In this document: one piece after another, positions 22,011 to 40,142 of the stretch | Numbering within the stretch: the first letter of the stretch is position 1 | Layout of the letters: every line of letters begins with the position of its first letter | Assembly: GCA_029379385.1 (NCBI GenBank) | Contig: CM055614.1 | Coordinates: 2,170,001 to 2,234,000 of the forward strand | Origin: Quillaja saponaria | Lineage: Eukaryota > Streptophyta > Magnoliopsida > Fabales > Quillajaceae | Length of the DNA stretch: 64,000 nucleotides | Reading direction: 5' to 3' | Notes under the pieces: generated by a model | What the model saw: only the letters and a program-made list of their open reading frames with translations | What the model was told of the DNA's origin: nothing | Databases searched by the model: none | Made by a program: the position numbers and the translations under genes

Positions 22011-23489
22011 ATGAGTGAGAGTTTGACAGCAGCTGCACAAGCAGGAGATATAAGCCTGCTATACACATCAATTCAGGAAGATCCCTATGTCTTAGAACGC
22101 ATAGACGAGATACCATTTTTTGAAACTCCTTTGCACGTAGCAGCTTCAGCTGGACACACCCGATTTGCTGTTGAGGTTATGAGACTAAAACCATCATTTG
22201 GTAGGAAGCTAAATCCAAATGGGTTTAGCCCCATTCACTTGGCATTACAAAATCAGCATAACAGGCTGGTGCTTCGGCTTGTGGAAATTCAGAAAGACCT
22301 CGTCCGAGTTCAAGGGAGGGAAGGCATTACTCCTCTACATTTTGTTGCTCAAACCGGAGACACTAATCTTTTAGCTCAGTTCTTGTCGGCTTGTCCAGAA
22401 TCAGTTGAAGATGTGACTGTTCGAGGGGAGACTTCTCTGCATACTGCTGTGAAAAGTAATCAATTTGAGTCTCTTAAAGTTTTGATTCAATGGCTTTGTT
22501 GGAGTTGCCATAAGGATGCTTCTTCTAGGCAGAAATCGACTCTAAACTGGAAAGATGACGAAGGCAACACTGTTTTGCACATTGCTGCACTCAATAATGA
22601 CAAACAGGTATGGATTCATATTGTAGCTTAAGAGGCAACCAACATGTAAGAACCAGGCATGCAATTAAGTATAAAAAAGTTGAAGTCACCATGGGCATTC
22701 GTTTTGATGCAGGCAGTTAGGTTATTAATCGACAGAGATGTTGACTTAAATTCCAAGAATTTGGAAGGTTGGACACCGTTGGACATCTTAGCAGAGAACC
22801 AGCCTCAAATGCGGCAAGTTGACCATTACAGAGATGTCAGGGATATATTACGTCGGGCTGGAGCATCATATTCTTCATCAATTCGTTCTTTTGGAACATT
22901 GGCTTCTAAATTAAGGTCTGAAAAGGTCACCTTTTTTAGAAAAATATTAGTTGGCATCTTTCGCAGTAAAAGGAATATATCAAGTGACACACGAAATGCT
23001 TTATTGGTAGTTCTTGTTCTTATTGCAACATCCTCCTATCAAGCAGCACTCAGTCCCCCGAGTCTCGCATATTCGTCCTCTGTTGATAAATCTCAAGCAG
23101 GATTCAGTGCCCTGGCTCCTGCACCCACTTCGTCCTATGGCTATGTGGATGATTATATAAAAGATAGGCATATATTTCCCTATGTGTTCTCTTTGATTAA
23201 TACCTTTGCGCTTCTTGGGTCAACAGTATTAATTTGTTTTCTGCTACCAAGCGAGCGGATTATGAAGCTGATGGTGGTGCCACTCTGGCTTTTCTATTGG
23301 TGCTACATATGGACAATCTATTATTGTCATTTTGAAGCCTTTTACTTACTGATTGGTTTTGTTTGTTTCATTCCATTAGTGGTCCTTTTTAGGTTATCGG
23401 AAATTGAAACTGATGATCAAGTGATGGTATATCTTCTCAGGCGCACTCAGAGAAGTGTGAAAAATTCACAGGTTTGCTGGAGTACTTAA
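22011..23489 (+). CDS. Ankyrin-repeat/PGG membrane protein, BDA1-like, copy 2 (intact)
   Basis: Two exons, 22011-22607 and 22713-23489, give 457 aa. The N-terminal half is a stack of ankyrin repeats beginning about residue 38 ([20 protein letters not shown]). Near residue 320 the PGG domain starts with [20 protein letters not shown]. Further hydrophobic helices follow: [37 protein letters not shown] and [15 protein letters not shown], so four membrane spans are likely. The C-terminal tail is short and basic. The donor CAAACAG/GTATGG and acceptor GATGCAG/GCAGTT fit perfectly in phase. The upstream region is nearly that of copy 1, while exon 2 is nearly that of copy 3. It is a probable signalling or receptor-partner protein in defence, judged from family knowledge only. 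Confidence 0.92.
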
Positions 23490-23613
23490 ATGAAATATAG
23501 CACTGCAACAGCTTGTCTTCCTGCTCAATCCATGGTCAAGAAGAAATTAACATCTCACATTGCGTACGTTTGCTCATTTTATCCAAAATTATATATACTA
23601 CTACTCTACGCTC

Positions 23614-23635
23614 ATATATATATATATATATATAT
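23614..23635. repeat. AT dinucleotide microsatellite
   Basis: An uninterrupted run of alternating A and T just after the 3' end of ankyrin copy 2. Confidence 0.9.
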
Positions 23636-24031
23636 GTATTTTAAATGAGATAGATTCCAGTTTCACAAATTAGCACATTCTAAGTTATCATTTGTATGAC
23701 TATTTATATTTGTACTAATATATGTATTTATGACTTTGAGTCAGTAAGATTCTAAATCTTTGAAGACACTTGAATTGCCTACCATTTTATCGTTGCCTGC
23801 CAATGTTTGCAAATTATTAGGGCTCTTTTTGCCACATATAATCACAATCACATGCACATGGACTATGTTATTCCGAACGACCTTTTCCTTTCCTTCTCAA
23901 ATAGGCTCTTCTCTCTCATGTGTGAATTTTCTCATTATTCTCTCAAACGATATATCTCTCACTCTTCTTCTTCATTATTTCCCATTTATAGAATTAATAA
24001 ATTACAATATGTGATAATTTGAACATTTTAA

Positions 24032-24274
24032 AAAATTCAGAAAATCTATCTATTTTTTTTTATTGATATATGAATAGAGAACAATAAATTTGAGCAGACT
24101 GATAATAGTTTTTAAAAACTTTTTAAGGGGGAGGAGTGAGAAAGAAATTTAAATTCAGAAAATCTATCTATTTATTTATTTATTATTATTGATATATGAA
24201 TAGAGAACAATAAATTTGAGCAGACTGATGATAGTTTTTAAAAACTTTTTGAGGGGGAGGAGTGAGAAAGAAAT
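24032..24274. repeat. Tandem duplication of a ~120-bp noncoding block
   Basis: The block from AAATTCAGAAAATCTATCTA through GAATAGAGAACAATAAATTT to GGGGGAGGAGTGAGAAAG occurs at about 24,032-24,150 and again at 24,151-24,274. The copies differ by a few substitutions and a TTTA-repeat expansion. No coding content is seen. Confidence 0.9.
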
Positions 24275-25086
24275 GAAATAAAATGAGACTGCAAAATTTA
24301 ATACTTTCATGATGAAATTAATAAAAATTTAATACTTTATGATAAAATTAAGAAAAAAGAAAAGAAATTTTATAGATAATTTTTTTTTTGTTGATAGAAA
24401 ATATGTCATTTTAAATCACATCATTAATTTTTATTAAATATTAAAAATATTACTAGAATGAAGGAAGACATTAAAAACCTTTTGGGAATTATTAAATGAA
24501 AACAAAAACTTTTCAAATAATATTACTAAAAAGATAATACTTTGAAAGAAAAATATAATTTTGTTTTTATTTATTTCTAAAAAAAACTTGGCCAAAAAAG
24601 ATATCGAATAAAGAAAAGGTTGTAGTACCGACGTTGGCTTCCACTAGCAAAAGAGAGAAAAACAAAAAAGGCACTCGGCAGTTATCAATTTTATTTGTCA
24701 CCCTTCAATTTGCTTTGTAAGATGATGCTGTTACTACAGTTAAAACAGTTTGTGCACATAAATGAGCTCGTTACATATATGTAAGTATGCTATTATTTTC
24801 ATTATGACAATAGCCACATCTTTTTGGATAAGCGAAAAATTTATAACTATTTTGTTTTACAATCTTGCATACCCAATTTCTTGCATCAAAATTTAATTTA
24901 AATCTTAAAAGTGAGGTCTCAAATTATATTTTTGACAGACAAATTTATACGTATATCAGAAAGCATTTACCCATTGGATGCTTCATGCACCATCAGTTCC
25001 TAGTTTCAATATGATTATGTAATTTCCTTTACTTTTGTTTCTTTCAGAAAACCACTCCCAGCTTGATCTTGATAATTTCATAAAAA

Positions 25087-25298
25087 ATGAGTGAGAGTTT
25101 TGAGAGCAGCTGGAGATATAAGCCTTTTGTACACATCAATTCAAGAAGATTTCCATGTCTTAGATGGGATACCGAGAGAGAAATAGATTAGATGGAGTTG
25201 CCAGGAACATGCTTCATAGAGAGAAATCGATTCTAAACTGGAAGGAAGATGAAAGCAACACGATCTTGCACATTGCATGACTTAATATGCACAAAGAG
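25087..25298 (+). pseudogene. Ankyrin-gene relict, exon 1 with large internal deletion
   Basis: It begins ATGAGTGAGAGTTT like the intact copies but loses bases within the next codons, breaking the frame. It keeps fragments equivalent to GGAGATATAAGCC, ACACATCAATTCA and CATGTCTTAGA, then jumps to the end of exon 1 (AAATCGATTCTAAACTGGAA, CACATTGCA) and the splice donor GAG/GTATGA at 25,298-25,299. About two thirds of exon 1 is missing. No exon 2 follows. Confidence 0.9.
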
Positions 25299-25789
25299 GT
25301 ATGATCTCTTTACATTATGCTTAGGAGAAAGGGAGTAGTAGTACTAGACACTTTGAGATAGTTCATTTACACTGAATTTGACTATGGAGGAAATGATTCT
25401 CCTCTCTCACCCCTTCCAAGAGTTCTCTAATGACTAGAGGATCAACAATTTTCATGATAACTTTTATTTTATTTTTGAAATAAATAGTCTTTTGACATGA
25501 TTTTCAATTCAATATACATGTTAGAGTCTTTTTATTAAAAATCAATTAATTAATTACTAAAGTGGAAAAACATTTATTATATAAATTATAAATCTCACTG
25601 TTTGTAAGGTGGGAGCTATCAGCTTATCATGATTAACGGAAATCATGCGGAAGTCACATGAAGCCCTCTTTTCAGTGTGGTTCCTTTTTAGAAAGTTCCT
25701 CGTTATAATCAATGACCCATTCTGAATTTTTATATGCTGAATGATGATATCCCTGTCGATATGCATATTGAAATGTCTACACCCAGAAA
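25299..25789. other. Intergenic DNA between ankyrin relict and copy 3
   Basis: AT-rich, with no supported gene or clear repeat. It separates the relict from the shared leader module that begins near 25,790. Confidence 0.5.
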
Positions 25790-26190
25790 TAAGTAGTTTA
25801 AATGAACTTTAATCCCTCTCTGGACACGTTGAAATTTTCTAGAATTTTCTTGGCGTGGTGGACGAACTCGTGCAATAAAAGACTGAAAGGTCAACCTGAG
25901 AAAAGGTCAACAAGATTGTTGGCACAGGAATAGTCTCTCCTTCTTGGAAATTGGGTACTGTGCGGTGTGAAGAATTTAAAGGCCAAAAATGAGACTCCCC
26001 TGCAACTATTGGACAAAGCTCTTTCTTGTTTTGCAATCCGCTCCTTCAATAGAATTATACGTGTAACCTCATCACTCCTTTATATTTCAGCAAACGGCAA
26101 CTACCTCTCAAAATCTCTCTTTAACACTAAACTAGTTAACTTTGCTATTTTTGATTAATACTCCTACTCTTGGTCATTTCATATATATAA
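25790..26190 (+). promoter_or_regulatory. Leader/promoter of ankyrin copy 3 with paired W-boxes
   Basis: The region aligns with the leaders of copies 1 and 2 (AATCCCTCT...GAAATTTTCTAGAATTTTCTTGG, then GATTGTTGGCACAGG and CTCCTTCTTGGAAATT) but lacks the ~300-base stretch that separates the modules there. Two TTGACC/TTGACCT-type W-box cores are present on the minus strand at 25,889-25,894 and 25,905-25,910. W-boxes are WRKY factor targets, which would suit defence-related expression; this is inference. Confidence 0.6.
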
Positions 26191-27673
26191 ATGACTGAGA
26201 GTTTGACAGTAGCTGCTCAAGCAGGAGATATAAGCCTGCTATACACATCAATTCAGGAAGATCCATATATCTTAGAACGCATAGATGATATACCATTTTT
26301 TGAAACTCCTTTGCACGTAGCAGCTTCTGCTGGGCACACCCGATTTGCTGTTGAGATTATGAGACTAAAACCATCATTTGGTAGGAAGCTAAATCCAAAT
26401 GGGTTTAGCCCCATTCACCTGGCATTACAAAACCAGCATAACAGGCTGGTGCTTCGGCTTGTAGAAATTCAGAAAGACCTCGTCCGAGTTCCAGGTAGGG
26501 AAGGTATTACTCCTCTACATTTTGCTGCTCAAACCGGAGATACTGATCTTTTAGCTCAGTTCTTGTCGGCTTGTCCAGAATCAGTTGAAGATGTGACTGT
26601 TCGAGGGGAGACTTGTCTACATATTGCTGTGAAAAGTAATCAATTTGATTCTCTTAAAGTCTTAACTCAATGGCTTTGTTGGTGTTGCCATATAGGTGCT
26701 TCTTCTTGGCAGAAATCGACTCTAAATTGCAAAGATGACGAAGGCAACACGATTTTGCACATTGCAGCATTCAATAATGACAAACAGGTATGGATTTATT
26801 ATATAGTTGATATTTTGTAGCATAACAGCCAACCAGCTTGGCTTTTAAGTATATATAAAAAAGTTGAAGTCACCATGGGCATTCGCTTTGATGCAGGCAG
26901 TTAGGTTATTAATAGACAGAGATATTGATTTAAATGCCAAGAATTTGGAAGGTTGGACACCCTTGGACATCATAGCACAGAACCAACCTCAAATGCCGCA
27001 AGTTGACAATTACAGAGATGTCAGGGATATATTACGTCGTGCTGGAGCATCATGTTCTTCATCAATTCGTTCGTTTGGAACCTTGGCTTCTAAATTAAGG
27101 TCTGAAAAGGTTACATTTTTTAGAAAAATATTAGTTGGCATCTTTCGCAGTAAAAGGAATATATCAAGTGACACACGAAATGTTTTGTTGGTAGTTCTTG
27201 TTCTTATTGCAACATCCTCCTATCAAGCAGCACTCAGTCCCCCGAGTCTCGCATATTCGTCCTCTGTTGATAAATCTCAAGCAGGATTCAGTGCCCTGGC
27301 TCCTGCACCCACTTCGTCCTATGGCTATGTGGATGATTATATAAAAGATAGGCATATATTTTTGTCTGTGTTCTCTTTTATTAATACCTTTGCGCTTCTT
27401 GGGTCAACAGTGTTAATTTGTTTTCTGCTACCAAGCGAGCGGATTATGAAGCTGATGGTGGTGCCACTCTGGCTTTTCTATTGGTGCTACATATGGACAA
27501 TCTATTATTGTCATTTTGAAGCCTTTTACTTACTGATTGGTTTTGTTTGTTTCATTCCATTAGTGGTCCTTTTTAGGTTATCGGAAATTGAAACTGATGA
27601 TCAAGTGATGGTATATCTTCTCAGGCACCACTCAGTGAAGTGTGAAAAATCCCATGGTTGCTGGACTATCTAA
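26191..27673 (+). CDS. Ankyrin-repeat/PGG membrane protein, BDA1-like, copy 3 (intact)
   Basis: Exons 26191-26787 and 26897-27673 give 457 aa with the same layout as copy 2: ankyrin repeats over roughly residues 38-230, then a PGG domain ([20 protein letters not shown]) and three more hydrophobic helices. It begins MTESLT rather than MSESLT. The last ~15 residues ([16 protein letters not shown]) differ from copy 2 (RRTQRSVKNSQVCWST), although the ~210 bases just before them look identical in both. Other differences are scattered single substitutions such as [14 protein letters not shown] changes and a repeat-4 loop reading [12 protein letters not shown]. Confidence 0.92.
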
Positions 27674-28254
27674 ATGAAATATATAGCACTGCAACTACTT
27701 GCTTTCTGGCTCCATATTTGCGTTAGCAAATTAACTCATTAGGGCATTTTTATTTATTTTTTGTCATATATAATCACAATTACATGCACACGATGACACG
27801 AACTATGTTATTCCAGACGACCTCTTTCCTTCCTCCTCAAACAGTTACCATACTTTCATGACTTGAAGCATGCACTATGATTTCACTCTTGATGGGAAGT
27901 TGGGACATCTTAATGATATGTATGTTGGAAATTCATTGCTAGTGTATGGTTCTGGTGGCCATAAGAATACATACGTTTTGACGAAATGCTCCACAGAGAA
28001 CTCAATTTACAAATTTGTTTTCAATTTCTTTGGTTGTGGATGATTGATTTTGTAATAAAGATTTCTATGTTTCCAGCCAATTGAACCTCCAAGTTAGCAT
28101 GTATTTTTTGATTTGGACCAAAACAAGTTCAGTGTCCCTACATTAAGGACTCCATCAAAATTCAGTGGCTGAAAGCATAGTAAGTACTCTTTCGAATGTC
28201 ACATTCATCATCCAGGGGTTCTTACTAAGAGATTGTCTATGCCTCTTTTTGGAG
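27674..28254. other. 3' flank of ankyrin copy 3
   Basis: The stretch at about 27,765-27,850 matches the flank behind copy 2. Beyond it no gene is supported; a weakly coding-like segment near 27,880-28,010 has no usable frame. Confidence 0.5.
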
Positions 28255-28350
28255 AATTTTGAAGGTCAAAAACGACCGAGTCTCCTCAGCAGACAGCAGC
28301 TACTGGAGAAAGCTTATCCCTTGGATGCTGCACCATCCGGTCCTTAAAAA
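28255..28350 (+). repeat. Degraded ankyrin-gene leader fragment at the cluster edge
   Basis: GGTCAAAAACGACCGAGTCTCCTCAGCAGACAG..GGAGAAAGCTTATCC..TTGGATG..CCGGTCCTTAAAAATAATTATAT, given here in pieces, parallels the leader module at 17,257-17,345 (GGCCAAAAATGAG, CATCAGCAACTAG, GAGAAAGCTCTTGGATG, CTCCTTCAATAGAATTATAT). A related piece with TTGGATGCTTCATGCACCATC lies upstream of the relict at about 24,975. This marks a further lost copy. Confidence 0.55.
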
Positions 28351-29124
28351 TAATTATATTTAATATTCGGGGTAACACCATTTTTAAATGGGCTAAGCCT
28401 GAGTTAAAAAAAGTCAGCTTTGAGTAGTTGGGTTGGGCTCTTGATTGAAAAACTGGACTTTTTGTCTATAGTCTTTACAGCCCGAGATTTTCTTTTCTCT
28501 AGCCCATAAGAACATCATAGTTTGAACAATTCAAACGAGATTATTCAAATTTGAAAATTCAATTGATTATTTAATAAGTTATTGTTTATTTTTATTTTTA
28601 CTTAAATATCCTTAAAATTGATTATTCTAAAAAAAAAATTGAATTCAATTTCTGATTCAAATTCTTGCAATTACAGTTTAGATTCAAATTCAAATAATAC
28701 ACTGTTTAAAATTATTCGATTTAAATTTAAGCTCTTCTATCTTAAATATATTTTCGTATTTAACTTAATTTTTATTTTTATTTTTTATGCATCGAGAGTT
28801 TAGGGTTCTAACCCACAACTTGAATAGGAAAAATAGTGTGAAACTGGGTACCATACCAAATGACTTAAGTTATGCTAACATGTAGTACTTACTTTACTTT
28901 GTATTTACTTTCTCCATATTTTATGACCAGTTTATTTGTTATCAAGCTAGTGAAGTAGTGAGTACAAAATTCTCAAAAATAGAAAAGAAACAATTTTTTT
29001 TTTTTTACAAAGCTAGTGAGTACAAAACCAAAGCAACCACCATTTGACCATTTGTAAGGCTGAGGAGTGAAGATATCCCCAAAAACCAACCATGTTCTGA
29101 TACCCTCGCCTCTACAATCAAACA
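28351..29124. other. Intergenic DNA before LIL3
   Basis: AT-rich; no gene supported. The last ~100 bases should contain the LIL3 promoter and leader. Confidence 0.5.
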
Positions 29125-31487
29125 ATGTCCATTTCCATGGCTTCTTTTTCTCATCCAAATCAGTTCGCAACACTCAATCATTCTTCAAATCCCAATACCC
29201 ATCTCATCCACCAAAAGCCATGCCTCTCTCTGAGACCCAAGAACCCTATCTTCCTCCACTGTACTCCAATTAAGGCTTCAACTAATAATGGAGCTGGAAT
29301 TTCAGGTTCAGCTGCCACTGTTGTGGAACAGATTATAGAACAGAAAACCCCGGAAACTTCCCAGCAAGTATCTGAAAAGCACGAGAGCTCTGCAGGGGCA
29401 AATGGGTCTGCAGCGGCAGTGGCTGATGAAATGAAGGGGGTGACTACATTTGAGGACCCAAAATGGGTTGGAGGGACATGGGACTTGAAGCAGTTTCAGA
29501 AAGACGGAAACACCGACTGGGATGCTGTTATTGATGCTGGTGAGGTTATCAATTTGATTTAACTTGCTAAACCTTCACAAATCACAATAAATATGATACC
29601 TCGCTGTTTACTCTTTAGTAGTAATCTGTGGTTTTTGGAAAGTTACTAAATTTTAAATTTTGTTGTGTTTAATGTTTATGCTCTAAATTGATTGGGAAGA
29701 AAGGCGATGAATTTTGCTGGGTATAAAAGTGAATTTTCACTGGCGACATCTACTAAGTTATGCTTGCTACTAAATCTTGACTTAGTCGAACCAAGATTTT
29801 TTTTTTTTTCTTGGATTTTTCTATTGAAAACTAAAGAAGCAGTGGGCTGAATTTCAAAAACACAAATGAGTAAATAAATTTCCCATAGGTTTCTAGTTTT
29901 CTCAGCTAGGTCCTCCCACTCCAACTCATCTCCACTTCAAAAGTGTGAGTCTGGTTCTTTTGAGAATACCTTGACCATCATTGATATTGCACACATGAGG
30001 CAAAAAACGGAGTATCTTTTGATATCATCTCCTTGACTAGTTATTGAACTTCAGTTGTTACTGCACTAGCATGATTAAAATGAAAGGAAATATGTAATGG
30101 TGTGAATTAGGATTAATGGCTGAAAGAGCAAGACGCATATTAATATGCCCAATTAGGAACATAAGATGTATTCTTACTGATAAGGTTACAAATTAAACTT
30201 GAAAGCTTAATTCTCAATTTTGCTTGGTGCCAATCAGCTTTTGAAATGCTGTTACTTTGACAAGTGTATAATGATGAGACATGGAGTTATATCCTGGAGC
30301 ATGTGAGTCCCTTATAATTGAATGGAGCTCATGGAACAAACTTCAGCCTTTCTTGGAACATACTCAGGGTTATAATAGTTTTGTCCTTTTCATTTCAGAA
30401 ATGATGCACTTAGTGTGAGGTTATATTTTCTTCTTGCATCTTTATGCTTGATGCTGCAAGTGATAAAGGATTCTTTTGGAGAGGACAGTGTATATATTTA
30501 TCTGTTTGGATAGAAATTAGAGACAAGGAGTATGGATAATATTTTTTTCATTTTCCTTTATCATAACAGGAATCTTTCTGTTCCCCATTGACTAAAGTTT
30601 TCTATCGTATCAGCTTTGGTTGCACATTTCTGGATAATTACCCTTTGTACATCTTACATACCCAATTTTTTTATTTTATCAAACACCTACTAGAAGCAGA
30701 TTTGGTGAATGACACCTATAAAACACTTATCTATTTGCCATGCTTTGTTTGTATTTGTAAACAATGCTGTGCTTGCTTTTAGTTTCTGCTTCTTTTCCTC
30801 TCTCTCTTCCCCCCTTCTTTTTGAGAGACAATGAGATTTGGGTGAGTAGTTGTTTTAAGTAAGTTGTTGTCGTTTCCCTATATATAATTAACTTCATTAC
30901 TTTTTATTCTTTCTGATACTTAAGGAATTATTTGTCTAACAGACCTCCTTGTGTAATTATTTCCAGAGGCCAGGAGGCGGAAATGGCTGGAGGATAACCC
31001 AGAATCATCTAGTAATGATAACCTTATAGTTTTTGATACGTCCATTGTACCTTGGTGGGCATGGGTGAAAAGGTTCCATCTCCCTGAAGCCGAATTACTT
31101 AATGGTTTGTTCTTATTTGTCCATTGAAAAGAAATTATAAAGAATTGATAGCTGAGAAGAAAGCCACAATCTCCTTTTAATTGATGTTATGGTTTTTTTG
31201 TTTTTTTTTTTTTTTTTTCGTTTGGGTATTTTGTAGGTCGTGCTGCAATGATAGGTTTCTTTATGGCTTATCTGGTTGATAGCTTGACTGGAGTGGGTCT
31301 GGTTGACCAAATGAACAACTTCTTCTGCAAAACTCTATTGTTTGTAGCAGTGGTGGGAGTTCTTCTGATTCGGAAGAATGAGGATCTTGAAAATCTGAAG
31401 AAGCTGTTTGAGGAGACAACCTTCTATGACAAGCAATGGCAAGCAACCTGGCAGGACGACACATCAAGCAGTTCCAAACGTGAATAG
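29125..31487 (+). CDS. LIL3: Light-harvesting-like protein 3 (LIL3), chloroplast
   Basis: Thylakoid protein of the chlorophyll a/b-binding superfamily; in Arabidopsis LIL3 stabilises geranylgeranyl reductase and supports late chlorophyll and tocopherol synthesis. Three exons, 29125-29539, 30967-31104 and 31237-31487, give 267 aa, slightly longer than typical. The first ~50 residues are serine/asparagine/proline-rich and fit a plastid transit peptide. A variable alanine/glutamate-rich linker precedes [16 protein letters not shown]. The LHC motif [20 protein letters not shown] (about 184-203) forms the first helix, and [20 protein letters not shown] the second. The C-terminus has [23 protein letters not shown] 29125 is the first in frame, with another at codon 5. 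Intron 1 is 1.4 kb. Confidence 0.95.
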
Positions 31488-32447
31488 TGAAACTGCTGTT
31501 TATTGTAGTTTTGCTTGTTAGTGCAGACCTAATAGTTGAATCTCAGTCATTGTACTTTCAAGTGTCAACGGTAACTTATTTTCTGATCATTTCCTCCCCC
31601 CTTTATCTATTGGAGGTTTACTCGGCTTTCAAATCGGCACATACCCATGAATTCTCTTCTTTTTGAAGTATGTCAACCGGGTTTACTCTCTTGATAGATA
31701 GTTTACAAGTTAAAATGACCTATAATTTTCAATATTCAACCTTTAAAGAGCAATTACAGGATTAAAATTTTAAAATATACCAACTAGTTAATGAATTTTA
31801 ACATTTTAAAGATTCACGGTCATAAGCGTTATTAGACATTTCCGTTCCAGGAAAGGTTGTGAACAAAGATGCATAAACTTTAAAATTCATTTGGTTATGA
31901 TAAAAGGAAACATTGTCGGACCAACTTTCAATAATCCCCTCGCTCCCATGTAGGCAATCCAGAAGTGACTAATAAAGCCAATTTTCAACTTGGCCATTGA
32001 ATTGATTAATGACTAATATTAGCAAAATTTTCAACTTGTCTGCGTTCTCTTAGTAGCTTCAAGTCTCTACTGCTGCAAAGGCTGATGCATAAAGCGTCCA
32101 AAAAAAAATTCCTTTCTATGTCTATTAGCATTAGACTGACTAATAACCTCTGGTTGGTTAATGACGTATCGGCTACAGGTATAAAAAATTTTAAAAGGTA
32201 ACAAGCTGACAGGTCCACTCTGTATGCAAAGAAACACAAATATCTGACCATAAAATTATAGCTTGTTTCCAGAAAGCAATAGTTAGTTCATCTCCTATTT
32301 GCTTCTTGCATATTGCTTATAGACTACCATGACTGAAACAAAAAGGTGTGCTGGCACTAGGTGGAGAGTTAGATTCTACTTATTTGGTAGCAGCCACTGT
32401 TACATCTAAAGTCACGGGCAAGGAAAAGGAACAAGGAGTCTTAGTCC
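31488..32447. other. Convergent interval between LIL3 and GDH1
   Basis: It contains the 3' untranslated regions of both genes, which point toward each other. No other gene is seen. Confidence 0.6.
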
Positions 32448-39330
<6,883 letters not shown>

Positions 39331-40142
39331 ATGCCAACCAAAAAGGTAAATCTGTCTTCCTCTTTTTTCTTTTTGTATGTGTGTGAGTGGTGCTTGAATG
39401 GTTAATATGCAAGTAATTTATGTATTGTAGGTGGCCTGCCGTAAAGACAAGCCAGTGTTAGTGACTGTATACGTAGAGAGACCGAGGAATAAAAAGAAAT
39501 TAGCATCAGCCTCAAATGGACATGTCCGCCATCATCATTATTCTCACCACAGGATTAAACACATGGTAGTACAATCCAAGCACGGTCGTCCTGAAAATAG
39601 GAGAGCTGAGCTTCTTCAGTATTCGCAACGCCTGCGTGAGTCTGCAAGAACAGCACCATCAGCACTCTTATTTTCTAATAAGCTTATTTCTCCCAGCAGA
39701 CGTCAACCTGCAAAACAAGTACAATTTATGTTATATATTTAAGCTCTGCATTATGTGATTGAGTTTTTTCCTTCATGGTGTGTATAATATGGTTGTTGTC
39801 GCTGATCTCTTGCTTTGATAGAGTGTCGCTGTTTCCCCAAGAAAACCAAAAGATTCAGGAAGACCAGCTTGCTTTGGCAATCGGAAAATCTTAATTCCAA
39901 ACTTTCTTAGATCATTGACAAATCACCAATCAAAGGAGAGAAAGAAGAAAAAGAAGAGTGGTATATTCTCAAGTAAAACTAACTCTATAAAGAAAAGATT
40001 AGTGGTAAGAGATACAAATCATTCCATTTCTCTTGGTTGTTAAGGCATGCATTGTTTTGATTCTGATCCAAGTTAACCACAGGTGGGAAAGCAGAGAGGT
40101 TTCATGGCAACATGGTTCTCAACTACATGCAAATGCACTTAA
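39331..40142 (+). CDS. Small, strongly basic protein of unknown function
   Basis: Four exons join in phase to 181 aa: 39331-39345, 39431-39718, 39822-40004, 40083-40142. The first coding exon is only 15 nt (MPTKK), followed by CRKDKPVLVTVYVERPRNKK, a histidine-rich patch (HVRHHHYSHHRIKH), RRAELLQYSQRLRESAR, a lysine run (SKERKKKKKSG) and a cysteine-containing end (FMATWFSTTCKCT). Lysine, arginine and histidine are abundant throughout, suggesting a nuclear or nucleic-acid-binding protein, but I recognise no domain. If the last intron is not removed, exon 3 reads on to a stop near 40,040 and gives a different tail. The consistent GT-AG borders and compositional bias make it a likely real gene; the function is unknown. 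Confidence 0.65.

Larger units (their letters stand above)
23490..25086. other. Intergenic DNA within the ankyrin cluster
   Basis: It starts with the 3' flank of copy 2; a stretch at about 23,815-23,900 (CACATATAATCACAATCACA) matches the flank after copy 3 at about 27,765-27,850, showing that downstream DNA was duplicated too. It also holds an AT microsatellite (23,614-23,635) and a 120-bp tandem duplication (24,032-24,274). The rest is AT-rich with no gene. Confidence 0.7.
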
